Shown: piece after piece, positions 20,121 to 29,980 of the stretch
Layout: each line of letters begins with the position of its first letter
Numbering within the stretch: the first letter of the stretch is position 1
Assembly: GCF_964026445.1 (NCBI RefSeq)
Contig: NZ_OZ032150.1
Span: 992,001 to 1,056,000 of the forward strand
Direction of reading: 5' to 3'
Length of the DNA stretch: 64,000 bases
DNA from: Rickettsia endosymbiont of Cantharis rufa
Lineage (GTDB): Bacteria; Pseudomonadota; Alphaproteobacteria; Rickettsiales; Rickettsiaceae
Program-made: the position numbers and the translations under genes
Notes under the pieces: model-generated
Databases searched by the model: none
What the model saw: the letters and a program-made list of their open reading frames with translations, nothing else
What the model was told of the DNA's origin: nothing

Positions 20121-21129
20121 AAAATACAATATTGCAGTAATCGGAGCTACAGGAAATGTAGGGCGTGAAACTCTAAATATTCTTGCTGAACGTAATTTCC
20201 CTGTTAATAAAGTCCATGCTATAGCTTCAGATAACTCTATAGGGCGAGAAATAAGTTTTGGGGAAGAAATACTGCAAATTAGTAGTTTAGCTAATTTAAA
20301 TTTTGATGATATCGATATTGCCTTTTTTTGTGCCGGCTCAAAAGTTTCAAAAGAATTTATACCGCAAGCTACTGCTGGTAATTGTGTAGTTATCGACAAA
20401 TCCTCACTTTTTAGAACCCATGATCAAGTACCTTTAATTGTACCTGAGGCTAATTTATCAACACTTAAAGACTTTATCGCTAAAAACATCATAGCTAATC
20501 CTAATTGTATAGTGATTCCACTTGCAGTAGCATTAAAACCGCTGGATAATGAAATAAAAATTAGAAGAGTAGTGATATCTACTTATCAATCGGTATCGGG
20601 AGCTGGTAAAGCAGGAATGGACGAACTTTACGATCAAACAAAATCCAAATATACTTTTGGAGAAAATGATCCCAACATATTTCCAAAACAAATTGCATTT
20701 AATCTGTTTCCTCATATAGGTGATTTAAATAAAAATGGCTATACGAGTGAAGAAGCAAAAATTGCTTTTGAATTAAACAAAATTATAGGCGATCATATTA
20801 AAGTTAGCGTTACTTCTGTCAGAGTACCGGTATTTCTCGGTCATTCTATATCGGTTAATATAGAATTTAACGACAAAATGGATGCTGCTATAGCTGAAGA
20901 AATATTACAAGATTCTGATGGAATCGTTACGATTTCCCACAACAAAGATTTTACTTATGCCTCACCGGTTGAAGTAGTAGGTGAAGATGCCGTATATGTC
21001 TCTAGAATTAGAAATGATGTAAGTAGAGATGATACGATAAATCTATGGATCACATGTGATAACTTACGTAAAGGAGCAGCTTTAAACAGCGTCCAAATTG
21101 CCGAAGAACTGATTAATACTTATTTATAA
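20113..21129 (+). CDS. asd: Aspartate-semialdehyde dehydrogenase
   Basis: The 338-residue enzyme reduces aspartyl phosphate to aspartate semialdehyde, the branch point toward diaminopimelate for peptidoglycan. The NADP-binding motif is [14 protein letters not shown] at the N-terminus. The catalytic cysteine is C132 in [33 protein letters not shown] is the conserved dimer and active-site segment. It ends 13 bp before the type I secretion ATPase gene, so read-through is likely. Rickettsia keep this step for cell-wall synthesis. It appears intact. Confidence 0.96.
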   Translation: MIKKYNIAVIGATGNVGRETLNILAERNFPVNKVHAIASDNSIGREISFGEEILQISSLANLNFDDIDIAFFCAGSKVSKEFIPQATAGNCVVIDKSSLFRTHDQVPLIVPEANLSTLKDFIAKNIIANPNCIVIPLAVALKPLDNEIKIRRVVISTYQSVSGAGKAGMDELYDQTKSKYTFGENDPNIFPKQIAFNLFPHIGDLNKNGYTSEEAKIAFELNKIIGDHIKVSVTSVRVPVFLGHSISVNIEFNDKMDAAIAEEILQDSDGIVTISHNKDFTYASPVEVVGEDAVYVSRIRNDVSRDDTINLWITCDNLRKGAALNSVQIAEELINTYL

Positions 21130-21142
21130 TAATATAACTAAT

Positions 21143-22897
21143 ATGGATAATAAAAATAATAATTTAAACAAAAAAAACCCGTTAGTAATAGCACTAGGTG
21201 AATGTAGAACAGCTTTTTGGATAGTTTTTTGGTTTGCTTTTGTAATTAATTTACTAATGTTAATTACTCCTCTTTACTCTCTACAAGTTCTTGATAGGGT
21301 TCTTGGGAGCGGTAATCTACAAACATTATTATTTTTATCAATAATAATCGCATATATTTATTTCGTTTATGGATTACTGCAAATTGCCCGTTCTTTTACG
21401 CTTATAAAAGTTGGAGAATGGCTTGATAGAACAGTAGCACCCATAATTTTTGCTTATTCGATTTCTGCAGCTGCAACACGAGCAAATATGGGTTCTAGCC
21501 AATTATTACGTGATTTTCAAGCCGTTAAAACATTTCTAACAAGTACCGGGATTAATACTTTATTCGATGCCCCTTGGAGTCTTATTTATATTGCAGTTAT
21601 TTTTTCAATTCATCCATATCTCGGTTTTATTACGGTTTTTGGAGCAATAGTTATAGTTTCAACGGCTTTCTTTAATGCGGCTGCTACTAATAAGACGCTC
21701 GGTGAAGCTACTGAATTTTCGATAAAAGGTATGACTCAGGCTGATATTGCTAACAGAAATGCGGAAGCAATTGAAGCAATGGGAATGATGAAAAACGTTA
21801 CTCATAATTGGCATAAATTTAATTTGCTAGCACTTGGTAAGCAATCGGTTGCTAGCTATCGTAACGGTGTTATTTCTAACTTTTCAAGGTTTATCCGTAA
21901 TATAATGCAAATGGCTGTTACAGGCGTTGGGGCTTATCTTGTTGTAGATACTCATGGTGCTGCCATGACTCCCGGTAATATGATTATGAGTTCTATAATA
22001 GTCGGCAGAGCTCTTGCTCCTTTCGATAATGCTATTGAGCTATGGAAAAGTATGAGCGGCGCTATTAAATCATACAAAAACATTAATAATTTATTTAGCA
22101 CTTATTCTTCTAGAGATGAAGCAATGCCGATTCCAAACGTTGAAGGACATCTTACCGTTGAAAATATTTATTACGCTCATCCTATACCAAAACATTTACC
22201 TCAACCGCCTGTACCAAAATATATCTTAAAAGGCGTTAGCTTTGCGGTGCAGCCCGGTGAGACTTTAGCAATTATCGGTCCTTCGGCTACGGGAAAATCA
22301 ACTTTAGCTAAAATTCTAGTCGGTGTATGGAAAGAATCATCAGGTTCAGTACGTTTAGATGAAGCAGAGATTTATCGCTGGAATAGAGACGATTTTGGTA
22401 GACATGTCGGCTATCTTCCCCAAGGAATAGAACTTTTTAGCGGTAGCATTAAGCAAAATATAGCTAGAATGGAAGAGGATGCCGATCCACAAAGAGTTAT
22501 TGAAGCAGCTAAAATGGCCGGTGCTCATGAGATGATATTAAGATTTCCGGATGGTTATGATTCTGATATTGGTACTGCAGGCTCTAATCTATCAGGTGGG
22601 CAAAGACAACGTATAGGACTTGCTAGAGCTTTTTACGGTAATCCAAAACTCATCATTTTAGATGAGCCTAACGCTAATTTAGATGAGGCAGGTGAAGTTG
22701 CTCTTGCAAATGCCTTAAAGCAAGCAAAGGTTAAAGGGATAGCCGTTCTTGTAATTTCACATAGACCTTCTGTATTATCCGTTGTTGATAAAATTCTAAT
22801 ATTACAAGATGGAGCTGTTGCAGTTTACGGAACAGAAGAAGAGATTCAAAAACACTTTAAAACTTTAAAAAGCGGCACAATTCATATTAATAACTAA
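21143..22897 (+). CDS. Type I secretion ABC transporter (AprD/PrtD type)
   Basis: The 584-residue half-transporter has an N-terminal membrane domain (about residues 25-300, several hydrophobic helices) and a C-terminal ATPase. Walker A is IIGPSATGKSTLAKIL, the ABC signature is LSGGQRQRIGLARAF, and Walker B is KLIILDEPNANLDE. It belongs to the PrtD family that exports proteins without a cleaved signal. It sits 8 bp upstream of its HlyD-type adaptor. No secreted substrate gene or TolC gene lies in the window; TolC is normally encoded elsewhere in Rickettsia. Confidence 0.93.
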   Translation: MDNKNNNLNKKNPLVIALGECRTAFWIVFWFAFVINLLMLITPLYSLQVLDRVLGSGNLQTLLFLSIIIAYIYFVYGLLQIARSFTLIKVGEWLDRTVAPIIFAYSISAAATRANMGSSQLLRDFQAVKTFLTSTGINTLFDAPWSLIYIAVIFSIHPYLGFITVFGAIVIVSTAFFNAAATNKTLGEATEFSIKGMTQADIANRNAEAIEAMGMMKNVTHNWHKFNLLALGKQSVASYRNGVISNFSRFIRNIMQMAVTGVGAYLVVDTHGAAMTPGNMIMSSIIVGRALAPFDNAIELWKSMSGAIKSYKNINNLFSTYSSRDEAMPIPNVEGHLTVENIYYAHPIPKHLPQPPVPKYILKGVSFAVQPGETLAIIGPSATGKSTLAKILVGVWKESSGSVRLDEAEIYRWNRDDFGRHVGYLPQGIELFSGSIKQNIARMEEDADPQRVIEAAKMAGAHEMILRFPDGYDSDIGTAGSNLSGGQRQRIGLARAFYGNPKLIILDEPNANLDEAGEVALANALKQAKVKGIAVLVISHRPSVLSVVDKILILQDGAVAVYGTEEEIQKHFKTLKSGTIHINN

Positions 22898-22905
22898 TAA
22901 ATATT

Positions 22906-24441
22906 ATGCAGGACTTAAAACACAATAAACCTCAAATTACTCCAGAACAATTAAAACAATTATTGTCCTTACGAGAAGATGCGTTAAGCCTTAAAGGTCA
23001 AAGTTCTAAACGTAAGGCTTTAATAAATACCACATTAAAAAAAACTTCTCACGCTATAGAATTCTTATTAGTAAAGCTTGATAGGTTTGTTAATTTTACT
23101 ACCAAAAAAACTGATAAGGATCGCAATAACGTGGCACAAGCCGCAAGATCGCCTATACTTTTCGGTATTTATGTTATTATCTTCTTAGTATTGATCGGTG
23201 GCGTATGGTCGGCCCTTGCGCCACTTGATAGTGGTGCCGTGGCAGTCGGAATAGTAATGCCAAGCACAAACAAAAAAACAATCCAACATCATGAAGGTGG
23301 AATAATTAATGCTATTTATGTTAAGCAAGGCGATAAGGTCAAAGAAGGTGACAAGTTAATAGAGCTTGAAGAAACTAGAATAAAAAGCGAACATGAAAAT
23401 ATTCTTGGTCAGTACCGTAATTTTTTAGCAACTGAAAATCGCTTAATTGCCGAACGTGATAATTTAGAACAAATCGAATTCTCCGATTTTCTAATGCAAG
23501 ATATAAACTTACCAGAAGTGGCCAAAATAATTCATACACAAGAAAATTTATTTAGATCTAGAAAAGAATTATTTAATTCAGAAAAAGACGGTTTAAATCA
23601 GCGTATTTCTCAGCTTGAGAAAAAAATTGAAGGTCTAGAAGCAAGAAAGGCTGCAGCAAGCAAAACAGCCGAAGTTTACCAAGATCGTTTAAAAGCTTTA
23701 AGAACCTTAAAAGAAAAAGGGTTTGTACAGAGAGCAGCCTTACTAGAGCAAGAAGCTAAAGTTGCTGCTGCAAAAAGCGATGTTGCTACAAATGAATCCG
23801 AAATAGCAGGAACACGCCACACTATTACTGAAGCTCAAATTAGTATTATAAATCAACAAAATAAATATACTAAGGACACTTTGACCGAACTTCGTGAAGC
23901 TCAAGTACAAACAGCATCTCTTAAAGAAAAATATACTTCTCTTACAGATTCTCTTAACCGTGTAATTATCAGATCACCCGTTGATGGTATAGTTAATAAC
24001 TTGAAATATCATACAATCGGAGGTGTTATAGGTCACGGTCAACCTATTATGGAAATTTCGCCGACTAACGATACGTTAATAATAGAAGCAAAAGTATCGC
24101 AAAAAAATATCGATTCAGTACATGAAGGGTTAGTTGCTAAAATACGCTTTAGTGCATTTAAATCAAGAACTACTCCAATGTTTACCGGTAAAGTAGTCAG
24201 CGTATCACCTGATATAGTGCAAGATGAGAGACAACATCCGGGGCAACAACAAGATAATTATTATATTGCAAGAGTCGAAATCGATATGGATGAATTTAAC
24301 AAAGTTGCTAAAGTTAAAAACCTTGAATTACATCCGGGTATGCAAGCCGAAGTACAAATCGTAACCGGCACAAGAACACTACTTAAATATTTACTTGACC
24401 CTGTAACTGATACAGCATTTAAAGCGTTTAGAGAAAAATAG
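22906..24441 (+). CDS. Type I secretion membrane fusion protein (HlyD/AprE type)
   Basis: The 511-residue adaptor has a soluble N-terminal part of about 85 residues, a membrane helix (PILFGIYVIIFLVLIGGVWS), then a lipoyl-like half (KKTIQHHEGGIINAIYVKQG). A long alpha-helical coiled-coil hairpin and the second lipoyl half with a beta-barrel region (RVIIRSPVDGIVNNLKYHTI, HPGMQAEVQIVTGTRTLLKY) follow. It bridges the inner-membrane ATPase and an outer-membrane TolC channel. The cytosolic extension is longer than in classical HlyD and rich in Lys and Gln. Spacing to the ATPase gene argues for one operon. Confidence 0.93.
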   Translation: MQDLKHNKPQITPEQLKQLLSLREDALSLKGQSSKRKALINTTLKKTSHAIEFLLVKLDRFVNFTTKKTDKDRNNVAQAARSPILFGIYVIIFLVLIGGVWSALAPLDSGAVAVGIVMPSTNKKTIQHHEGGIINAIYVKQGDKVKEGDKLIELEETRIKSEHENILGQYRNFLATENRLIAERDNLEQIEFSDFLMQDINLPEVAKIIHTQENLFRSRKELFNSEKDGLNQRISQLEKKIEGLEARKAAASKTAEVYQDRLKALRTLKEKGFVQRAALLEQEAKVAAAKSDVATNESEIAGTRHTITEAQISIINQQNKYTKDTLTELREAQVQTASLKEKYTSLTDSLNRVIIRSPVDGIVNNLKYHTIGGVIGHGQPIMEISPTNDTLIIEAKVSQKNIDSVHEGLVAKIRFSAFKSRTTPMFTGKVVSVSPDIVQDERQHPGQQQDNYYIARVEIDMDEFNKVAKVKNLELHPGMQAEVQIVTGTRTLLKYLLDPVTDTAFKAFREK

Positions 24442-24525
24442 ATACTTAAAAAATTCTTAATACTTTATTGACTTTTATTCAAAAAGGTATAGCTTAATTC
24501 ACAATCTAATTATCTATAATAGGTT

Positions 24526-25842
24526 ATGTTAGGCTACGAAAAAGAACAAAGAAATTTAAATAAAGAACAGAAGCAAGCTGTTGGTTTACTTTCTATAGGT
24601 ACATTTCTAGAGTATTTTGATCTTATGCTTTATGTGCATATGGCGGTACTTTTAAACAATTTATTTTTTCCGAAATATGATCCTTTCACTTTTTCGTTGC
24701 TTAATGCCTTTTCTTTCTGTTCTACCTATTTACTAAGACCTATAGGAGCATTAATATTTGGGTATATAGGTGATCATTTTGGACGTAAGATTGTAGTTGT
24801 TTTAACTACCTTATTAATGGCTATTACTTGTGTGATTATAGGCAGTATGCCAACATATGCACAGATAGGTATAACAGCCTCTTGGATTCTTACTATATGT
24901 CGTATAATTCAAGGTATGTCGGCAACTGCAGAAGCGCGAGGTGCAGAGTTATATTTAACTGAAAATTCAGCCCCTCCTATTCAGTATCCATTAGTAGCAG
25001 TTATAACAGTATTTTCTGCTGTAGGCACCACGGTAGCACTAGGTATTGCATCAATTTTTACTAATCAAAATATTTATCAACATGAATCCAGTTGGCGTAT
25101 AGCCTTTTTCATTGGTGCAACTATCGCTTTTGTAGGTACTATTGCAAGGACTAGTTTAAAAGAAGCAGATGCCTTTTCAAATAAAAAAAATAAATTAAAA
25201 CTAAGGCTTGAGGAAAATAATATTACACTTGAAGAAATTGACAAAGACATTCTGGATCAAAAAGTTCCTAGCGCCACTTCTATTTGGTATTTCTTTATCC
25301 AGTGCGCCAGACCGCCGTGTTTTTATTTTGTGTATATATATTGCGGTGATATATTAAAAAGAGAATGCGGATTTACTCCGAATCAAATTATAAATCAGAA
25401 TTTTTGGGTATCTATAGTAGATTTACTCGGTATTATCGGTCTTGCATTTGTTAGCTATAGAATTCATCCTTTAAAAATACTAAAAGTAAAATTATATCTA
25501 TTTTTTACCTCTCTCGTTTTTTTTCCTATAATGTTAAATTATAATCCTACTCCTTTATATATTTTTATTTTTCAGTGCTTAGCTGCATTATTCGTATTTG
25601 ATCACGTACCGGCATCCCCTATATTTTATAAATATTTCCCGGTTTTTAAGAGATTTACATATACTAGTATGCTAAGTGCAATAGCAAAATTATTTACTTA
25701 TATTATAACGTCATTTGGTTTAGTTTATATTACCAATTATTTAGGGTATTGGGGATTATTTTTAATTTTCATTCCGGTAGGTGTAACTTTCTTCATGGGA
25801 GTAACTTATTTTGAAAAAATGGAAAAGAATCGAAGTTTATAA
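24526..25842 (+). CDS. MFS transporter, ProP-like, first copy
   Basis: The 438-residue major facilitator protein has about twelve hydrophobic segments. It starts MLGYEKEQRNLNKEQKQAVG. Motif A is present between helices 2 and 3 (GYIGDHFGRKIVVVL), and EYFDLMLYVHMAVLLN marks the first helix. It is close to the second copy at 57 kb, with nearly the same N-terminus. ProP-type proteins are proton symporters for osmolytes; Rickettsia have several copies of uncertain substrate. Its last 50 bp overlap the converging HD-hydrolase gene. It appears intact. Confidence 0.9.
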   Translation: MLGYEKEQRNLNKEQKQAVGLLSIGTFLEYFDLMLYVHMAVLLNNLFFPKYDPFTFSLLNAFSFCSTYLLRPIGALIFGYIGDHFGRKIVVVLTTLLMAITCVIIGSMPTYAQIGITASWILTICRIIQGMSATAEARGAELYLTENSAPPIQYPLVAVITVFSAVGTTVALGIASIFTNQNIYQHESSWRIAFFIGATIAFVGTIARTSLKEADAFSNKKNKLKLRLEENNITLEEIDKDILDQKVPSATSIWYFFIQCARPPCFYFVYIYCGDILKRECGFTPNQIINQNFWVSIVDLLGIIGLAFVSYRIHPLKILKVKLYLFFTSLVFFPIMLNYNPTPLYIFIFQCLAALFVFDHVPASPIFYKYFPVFKRFTYTSMLSAIAKLFTYIITSFGLVYITNYLGYWGLFLIFIPVGVTFFMGVTYFEKMEKNRSL

Positions 25843-26500
25843 TTTTATTAAAAGTAGAATTTATATTAAATTTTAAATTATTTTTATAACATTCAGCATA
25901 TATGAGCTCTGAAACTAAAGGTATTTCAAGCATTTCACTTAAAACTAAAAAGCTTTTTAATGTCTCTTTAATTATTTTATGAGCTTTTTCAGGCGATTTT
26001 GCTCCTAAAGTTTGTAAATTATGTATTCTATCAAAAAGTTTTATAAGGGCAGTATCGTATCTTTTTTGTTTAATTAATAAAATAAGACTTTTCGCACTAC
26101 TTATTTTCCCATAAGATTTAATTCTAGTTAGACCTTCTACATGTCTTGCTACTTCTTTCTCAAAAATGTTACTAATCATCTCTTCAGTAAGTTCGGTATC
26201 TTCAACAGTGTCATGAAGTAATGCAGCTTGTAGCATTATAGGAGTAAAAAGTTTAGGAGCTTCTTTTGCCACAAATTCCGCTACCATAATTGCTACTGCA
26301 ATTGGGTGAGAATAATAAGGATCACCTGATTGACGCATTTGCTCACCATGATATTTACGAGCATAGTAAATACCTTTTTTAACTTCTCTAATATCAACAG
26401 GTTTCTTTACTTGGGTATTTAAAAATAAAAGCTTTCTGATTAATTTATCAGAATACTTACAGTTTTTAAATTTTTTTTCCCAATATTCTATATCTTTCAT
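25793..26500 (-). CDS. HD-domain SpoT-like (p)ppGpp hydrolase fragment protein
   Basis: The protein (about 235 residues) contains only the HD phosphohydrolase part of RelA/SpoT. Signatures are YYARKYHGEQMRQSGDPYYS, HPIAVAIMVAEF, and the metal-binding LLHDTVEDTELT. No synthetase, TGS or ACT domain follows. I chose the ATG at 26500 because a GGGAG ribosome site precedes it. Rickettsia commonly keep several short spoT-derived genes. The HD residues are intact, so hydrolysis of (p)ppGpp is plausible but not shown. Its end overlaps the MFS gene tail-to-tail. Confidence 0.85.
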   Translation of the reverse strand: MKDIEYWEKKFKNCKYSDKLIRKLLFLNTQVKKPVDIREVKKGIYYARKYHGEQMRQSGDPYYSHPIAVAIMVAEFVAKEAPKLFTPIMLQAALLHDTVEDTELTEEMISNIFEKEVARHVEGLTRIKSYGKISSAKSLILLIKQKRYDTALIKLFDRIHNLQTLGAKSPEKAHKIIKETLKSFLVLSEMLEIPLVSELIYAECYKNNLKFNINSTFNKIINFDSFPFFQNKLLP

Positions 26501-26618
26501 AAAATCTCCCAATTCTATACATTATTTTATTGGTTTCCTTTTATGATTATTTTATTTTTCTATTTTTTATGCTAAAAAATAACTATATATTAAATACAGT
26601 TTTTTTACAAAGATTTAT

Positions 26619-26929
26619 ATGCACTCCTTAAATATCACCTACATTCTTCTTATTATAACAATCTTAGTATCTTTATTTTGTCGTGATAAAAGAGCTGCAT
26701 ATTTAGGTATAGGTATTACGATTTTAGCTGCTTTATACCAAGGTATAATAAATATTGTAGGTGTTGGGGCTTTATCTATTTTTACTGCTATTACTTATTC
26801 CTATTTTAATTTACAGCTAAATAAGGTAATAAAAACGCTATTATTTACATCTATTTCGGTTTTTTTGTCGGTTTTGCTTTTCATAAGATTCCAGGATTTT
26901 TTAATATACTTGTCATTGATAAAGTACAG
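26619..26929 (+). pseudogene. CPBP-family membrane protease, frameshifted and cut by IS1
   Basis: The N-terminal part (MHSLNITYILLIITILVSLF) is a multi-helix membrane segment. Near 26870 one T seems missing from a run, and in the restored frame the sequence reads GFAFHKIPGFFNILVIDKVQ, which fits the first region of Rickettsia CPBP (CAAX protease-like) proteins. The protease motifs would lie further on but are absent. IS1 sequence starts at 26930, and the gene does not resume on the far side of the IS pair. The 3' part was probably lost with the insertion. Confidence 0.6.
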
Positions 26930-27322
26930 GGCCGCGCCCCCGTATTGCAGCTTAGCATGAATAGTCTATAATCCTCAAACAGTAATAAGAGAGAATTATA
27001 GTTAAGGAGTTATGACAAGAATATATGTTAAGTGTAGATCAAGAATAGATGTTAAGTGTAGATATTATAACGACACAGAAAAAGTAGTAAAGGCGGGATA
27101 TTCAATTTCAAAACAACAGAGATATCAATGCAAGCAGTGTAATCGATATTTTTAACTGTAATATATTAATAATGCCTCTAAGCCTGGAGTCAAGACTCAG
27201 ATAGTAGATATGTCAATCAATGGCTCTGGAGTTAGGGATACAGTAAGAGTATTAAAAGTGGGTATCAATACGGTTATCCGTGTTTTAAAAAAAATCTAGC
27301 GTTAAAAAAGATAAATCATTCT
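26930..27322 (+). mobile_element. IS1-family element, half copy in plus orientation
   Basis: The half copy (393 bp) starts at the GGCCGCGCCCCC end and carries the insA end of the element. It stops at AAATCATTCT where IS1 copy 3 begins in the opposite orientation. It has the two TAA codons after the zinc finger and an A8 run in the frameshift window. The other half is missing from the window. Confidence 0.85.
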
Positions 27323-28155
27323 GGTCACGCCTCCATTTTACAGATGTGGATATTAAAAGGCTATACGTTCAATAAGAGTTCCGATGACTTTATCATGAAT
27401 ATCCAATGACTTGGAAAAACAAATTGTTTTACGTGTCAGTCTTTTGCATCTTGTTCTAAGATTTAAGTTACCCCGTTCTATCCGTTGAGTATATTTTTTA
27501 CTAACAATGTGTTTTTTGGGATCTAATAACCTAGCATAACTTCCCCATCCATCTGTAAAGTAAAAAGTAACCTTAAAATCCTCCGGTTTTTTTCAGTAAT
27601 GATTCTGATGTGCTATCACATCTTGTACCAAAAGTATAAGCAACTACTTTTAACAAAATCTTATCCAAAGAATACCAAAGCCATCTTTGTTTGGATTTAT
27701 TCTGTACATAAGGCCATTGTTCATCTATTTCAGGAGCAATAATTACTTCTATCGTATTGATAGAATGATTTATCTTTTTTAACGCTAGATTTTTTTTTAA
27801 AACACGGATAACCGTATTGATACCCACTTTTAATACTCTTACTGTATCCCTAACTCCAGAGCCATTGATTGACATATCTACTATCTGAGCCTTGACTCCA
27901 GGCTTAGAGGCATTATTAATATATTACAGTTAAAAATATCGATTACACTGCTTGCATTGATATCTCTGTTGTTTTGAAATTGAATATCCCGCCTTTACTA
28001 CTTTTTCTGTGTCGTTATAATATCTACACTTAACATCTATTCTTGATCTACACTTAACATCTATTCTTGCCATAACTCCTTAACTATAATTCTCTCTTAT
28101 TACTGTTTGAGGATTATAGACTATTCATGCTAAGCTGCAATACGGGGGCGCGGCC
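27323..28155 (-). mobile_element. IS1-family element, copy 3
   Basis: The 833 bp copy has the left end GGTCACGCCTCC, a small variant, and the right end GGGGGCGCGGCC. Its A-run in the frameshift region is nine long, so insA' and insB' are joined in one frame. This yields a 100-residue open frame (MSINGSGVRDTVRVLKVGIN ... DEQWPYVQNKSKQRWLWYSL). A second A7 run still breaks the DDE part. No target duplication is seen, and the right flank is unrelated DNA. Confidence 0.85.
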
Positions 28156-28171
28156 AAAAATAGATAGACGG

Positions 28172-28286
28172 AGATCGACTTCAAAAAGAGCATGGAGTCT
28201 ATACGGCGAGGAGCGAAGCGTATACTTAATACGTGAGCACCACAGATCTTATAAGACGACGTAGCTAATTTTTGAAGTTGATCGAG
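28172..28286. repeat. RPE next to ychF
   Basis: Arms GATCGACTTCAAAAAGAG and TTTTTGAAGTTGATC enclose the core AGCGTATACTTAATACGTGA. It ends 4 bp before the ychF stop region and could act as its terminator. It is closely related to the copy at 19.2 kb. Confidence 0.8.
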
Positions 28287-28290
28287 TATA

Positions 28291-29388
28291 TTAAACGTTA
28301 AATCTAAAATGTACTATATCCCCATCTTGCATTTTATATTCTTTACCCTCTAAACGCATTTTGCCTACTTCCTTGGCCCTTGTTTCGCTACCAAGATTTA
28401 TATAATCTTCATAGCCGATAACTTCAGCTCTAATAAAACCTTTCTCAAAATCGGTGTGAATAATACCGGCGGCAGCTGGTGCAAGCGTACCGTCTTTAAA
28501 AGTCCAGCTATGGGCTTCTTTAGGGCCTATAGTAAAAAAGCTTTTAAGGTTTAGGAGATTATACCCCTCTTTAATGACTTTACTAAGCCCTGTTTCGTGA
28601 AGACCTATAAATTTTAAAAACTCTTCTTTTTCTTTCATACTTTCAAGTAAAGCAATCTCAGCTTCTATTTTTGAAGAAATTACCACGCTTTTAGCGTTTT
28701 CTTTCTTTGCTCTTTCTGCTACTAGTTTTGTAAACTCATTACCTATAGCTGCGTCTTTTTCAAGTACATTACATATATATAAGACAGGTTTAGAAGTAAT
28801 TAACTGCAATTGCTTTAAATTATCAGCTCCTAAAGTTTCATTTAACACTCTTGTAGGTTTATTCGTACCAAGTACCTTATAAACCTCTTTTAATAGCTCT
28901 ATCAGCTCTGCCATTGTTTTGTCACCTGACTTCAAGCGTTTTTCACTCGTAGCTAAACGCTTCTCAACCGATTCTATATCGGCAAGTATTAATTCCATTT
29001 CAATAATCTCAAGGTCATGCAGCGAATCAACTTTATTATGTACATGCGTTATATCCTCATCTTCAAAACAACGCAGTACATGCAATATTGCATCAACTTC
29101 CCTGATATGAGATAAGAACTTATTACCAAGCCCCTCCCCTTTACTTGCTCCTTTAACAAGCCCTGCAATGTCAACAAACTCAATATAAGACGGGATAACT
29201 TTTCCGCTTCCAGCTAAACTTGCGAGTCGTTGCAAACGCTCATCCGGCACCAAAACTTTACTGCTATTAGGCTCAATAGTACAAAACGGATAATTAGCGG
29301 CATCCGCAGCCTGACTTGCCGTTAAGGCATTAAATAACGTCGACTTACCGACATTCGGCAAACCAACAATTCCTAGTTTTAGTGTCAT
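28291..29388 (-). CDS. ychF: YchF/OLA1 family ATPase
   Basis: The 365-residue Obg-like protein has the P-loop GLPNVGKSTLFNALT, then FVDIAGLVKGASKGEGLGNK (Walker B and switch). NKVDSLHDLEIIEMELILAD and the helical insertion follow. The TGS domain is at the C-terminus (FFTIGPKEAHSWTFKDGT). The family binds ATP rather than GTP and associates with the ribosome. It starts at ATG 29388, overlapping the end of the broken acetyltransferase gene by 4 bp. In many bacteria pth and ychF are neighbours, as here. Intact. Confidence 0.95.
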   Translation of the reverse strand: MTLKLGIVGLPNVGKSTLFNALTASQAADAANYPFCTIEPNSSKVLVPDERLQRLASLAGSGKVIPSYIEFVDIAGLVKGASKGEGLGNKFLSHIREVDAILHVLRCFEDEDITHVHNKVDSLHDLEIIEMELILADIESVEKRLATSEKRLKSGDKTMAELIELLKEVYKVLGTNKPTRVLNETLGADNLKQLQLITSKPVLYICNVLEKDAAIGNEFTKLVAERAKKENAKSVVISSKIEAEIALLESMKEKEEFLKFIGLHETGLSKVIKEGYNLLNLKSFFTIGPKEAHSWTFKDGTLAPAAAGIIHTDFEKGFIRAEVIGYEDYINLGSETRAKEVGKMRLEGKEYKMQDGDIVHFRFNV

Positions 29389-29813
29389 AAATCCTTCCGT
29401 AAATGATATGAAGCTGGATCTTTTTCATAACCGTGTCTTATAAATTCTAGTTTATGTCCTAGTTTTTTGTAAAAAAGTTTGGTCTGAGAATCCATAGTCG
29501 ATAAAACAATAAAATTACAATCACGCTCACGTGCCAATTCTTCAGCTTTTTCCATTAATAAACTTCCATATTTTTTATTTCTATGATTTTCATCTACAAA
29601 CAATGAGGTAATATACAAACCACCCCAAAGGCTTATTCCTTGCATACCGGCAATAAAATTTTTATTTTGGTCTAAACATGAGAAGGAGAAAGATTTTAAA
29701 TCCCCTGTTAAACCCTTTTTCTCTTGTGCATCTTTATGAAAAGCATCTCAAATTATAGCTGAATAAGCTTTATCCATCTCTTCAGCATAAATAATTTCAA
29801 AATCTTGCTTCAT
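29385..29813 (-). pseudogene. GNAT acetyltransferase with premature stop
   Basis: From ATG 29813 the frame reads MKQDFEIIYAEEMDKAYSAI and then meets TGA (29748-29750) where a Trp is expected (IIWDAFHKD). It then runs to the end as a normal GNAT fold: SLWGGLYITSLFVDENHRNK, KYGSLLMEKAEELARE (acetyl-CoA loop), MDSQTKLFYKKLGHKLEF. A single Trp-to-TGA change appears to be the only lesion. An internal start at 29645 could make the C-terminal part, but that would lack the first strands. The 4-bp overlap with ychF implies coupled expression. The substrate is unknown. Confidence 0.75.
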
Positions 29814-29840
29814 AAGCGATCCTCTTAATTCAAATTTTTA

Positions 29841-29938
29841 TGTCATTCCCGCGAAAGCGGGAATTCAAAAAAAGTGAAATATTATTGGGCTTTTAAAAAG
29901 TTTTAAAGTACTAGATTCCTGCTTTCGCAGGAATGATA
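29841..29938. repeat. Palindromic repeat, TGTCATTCCCGCGAAAGC type
   Basis: Arms TGTCATTCCCGCGAAAGCGG and GCTTTCGCAGGAATGA enclose a spacer with a TTTTAAAAAG hairpin. It separates pth from the acetyltransferase remnant. Confidence 0.85.
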
Positions 29939-29980
29939 TCGAGTAGGTTTCTTGAGCAATACAGGCAACTCAGAATAACA

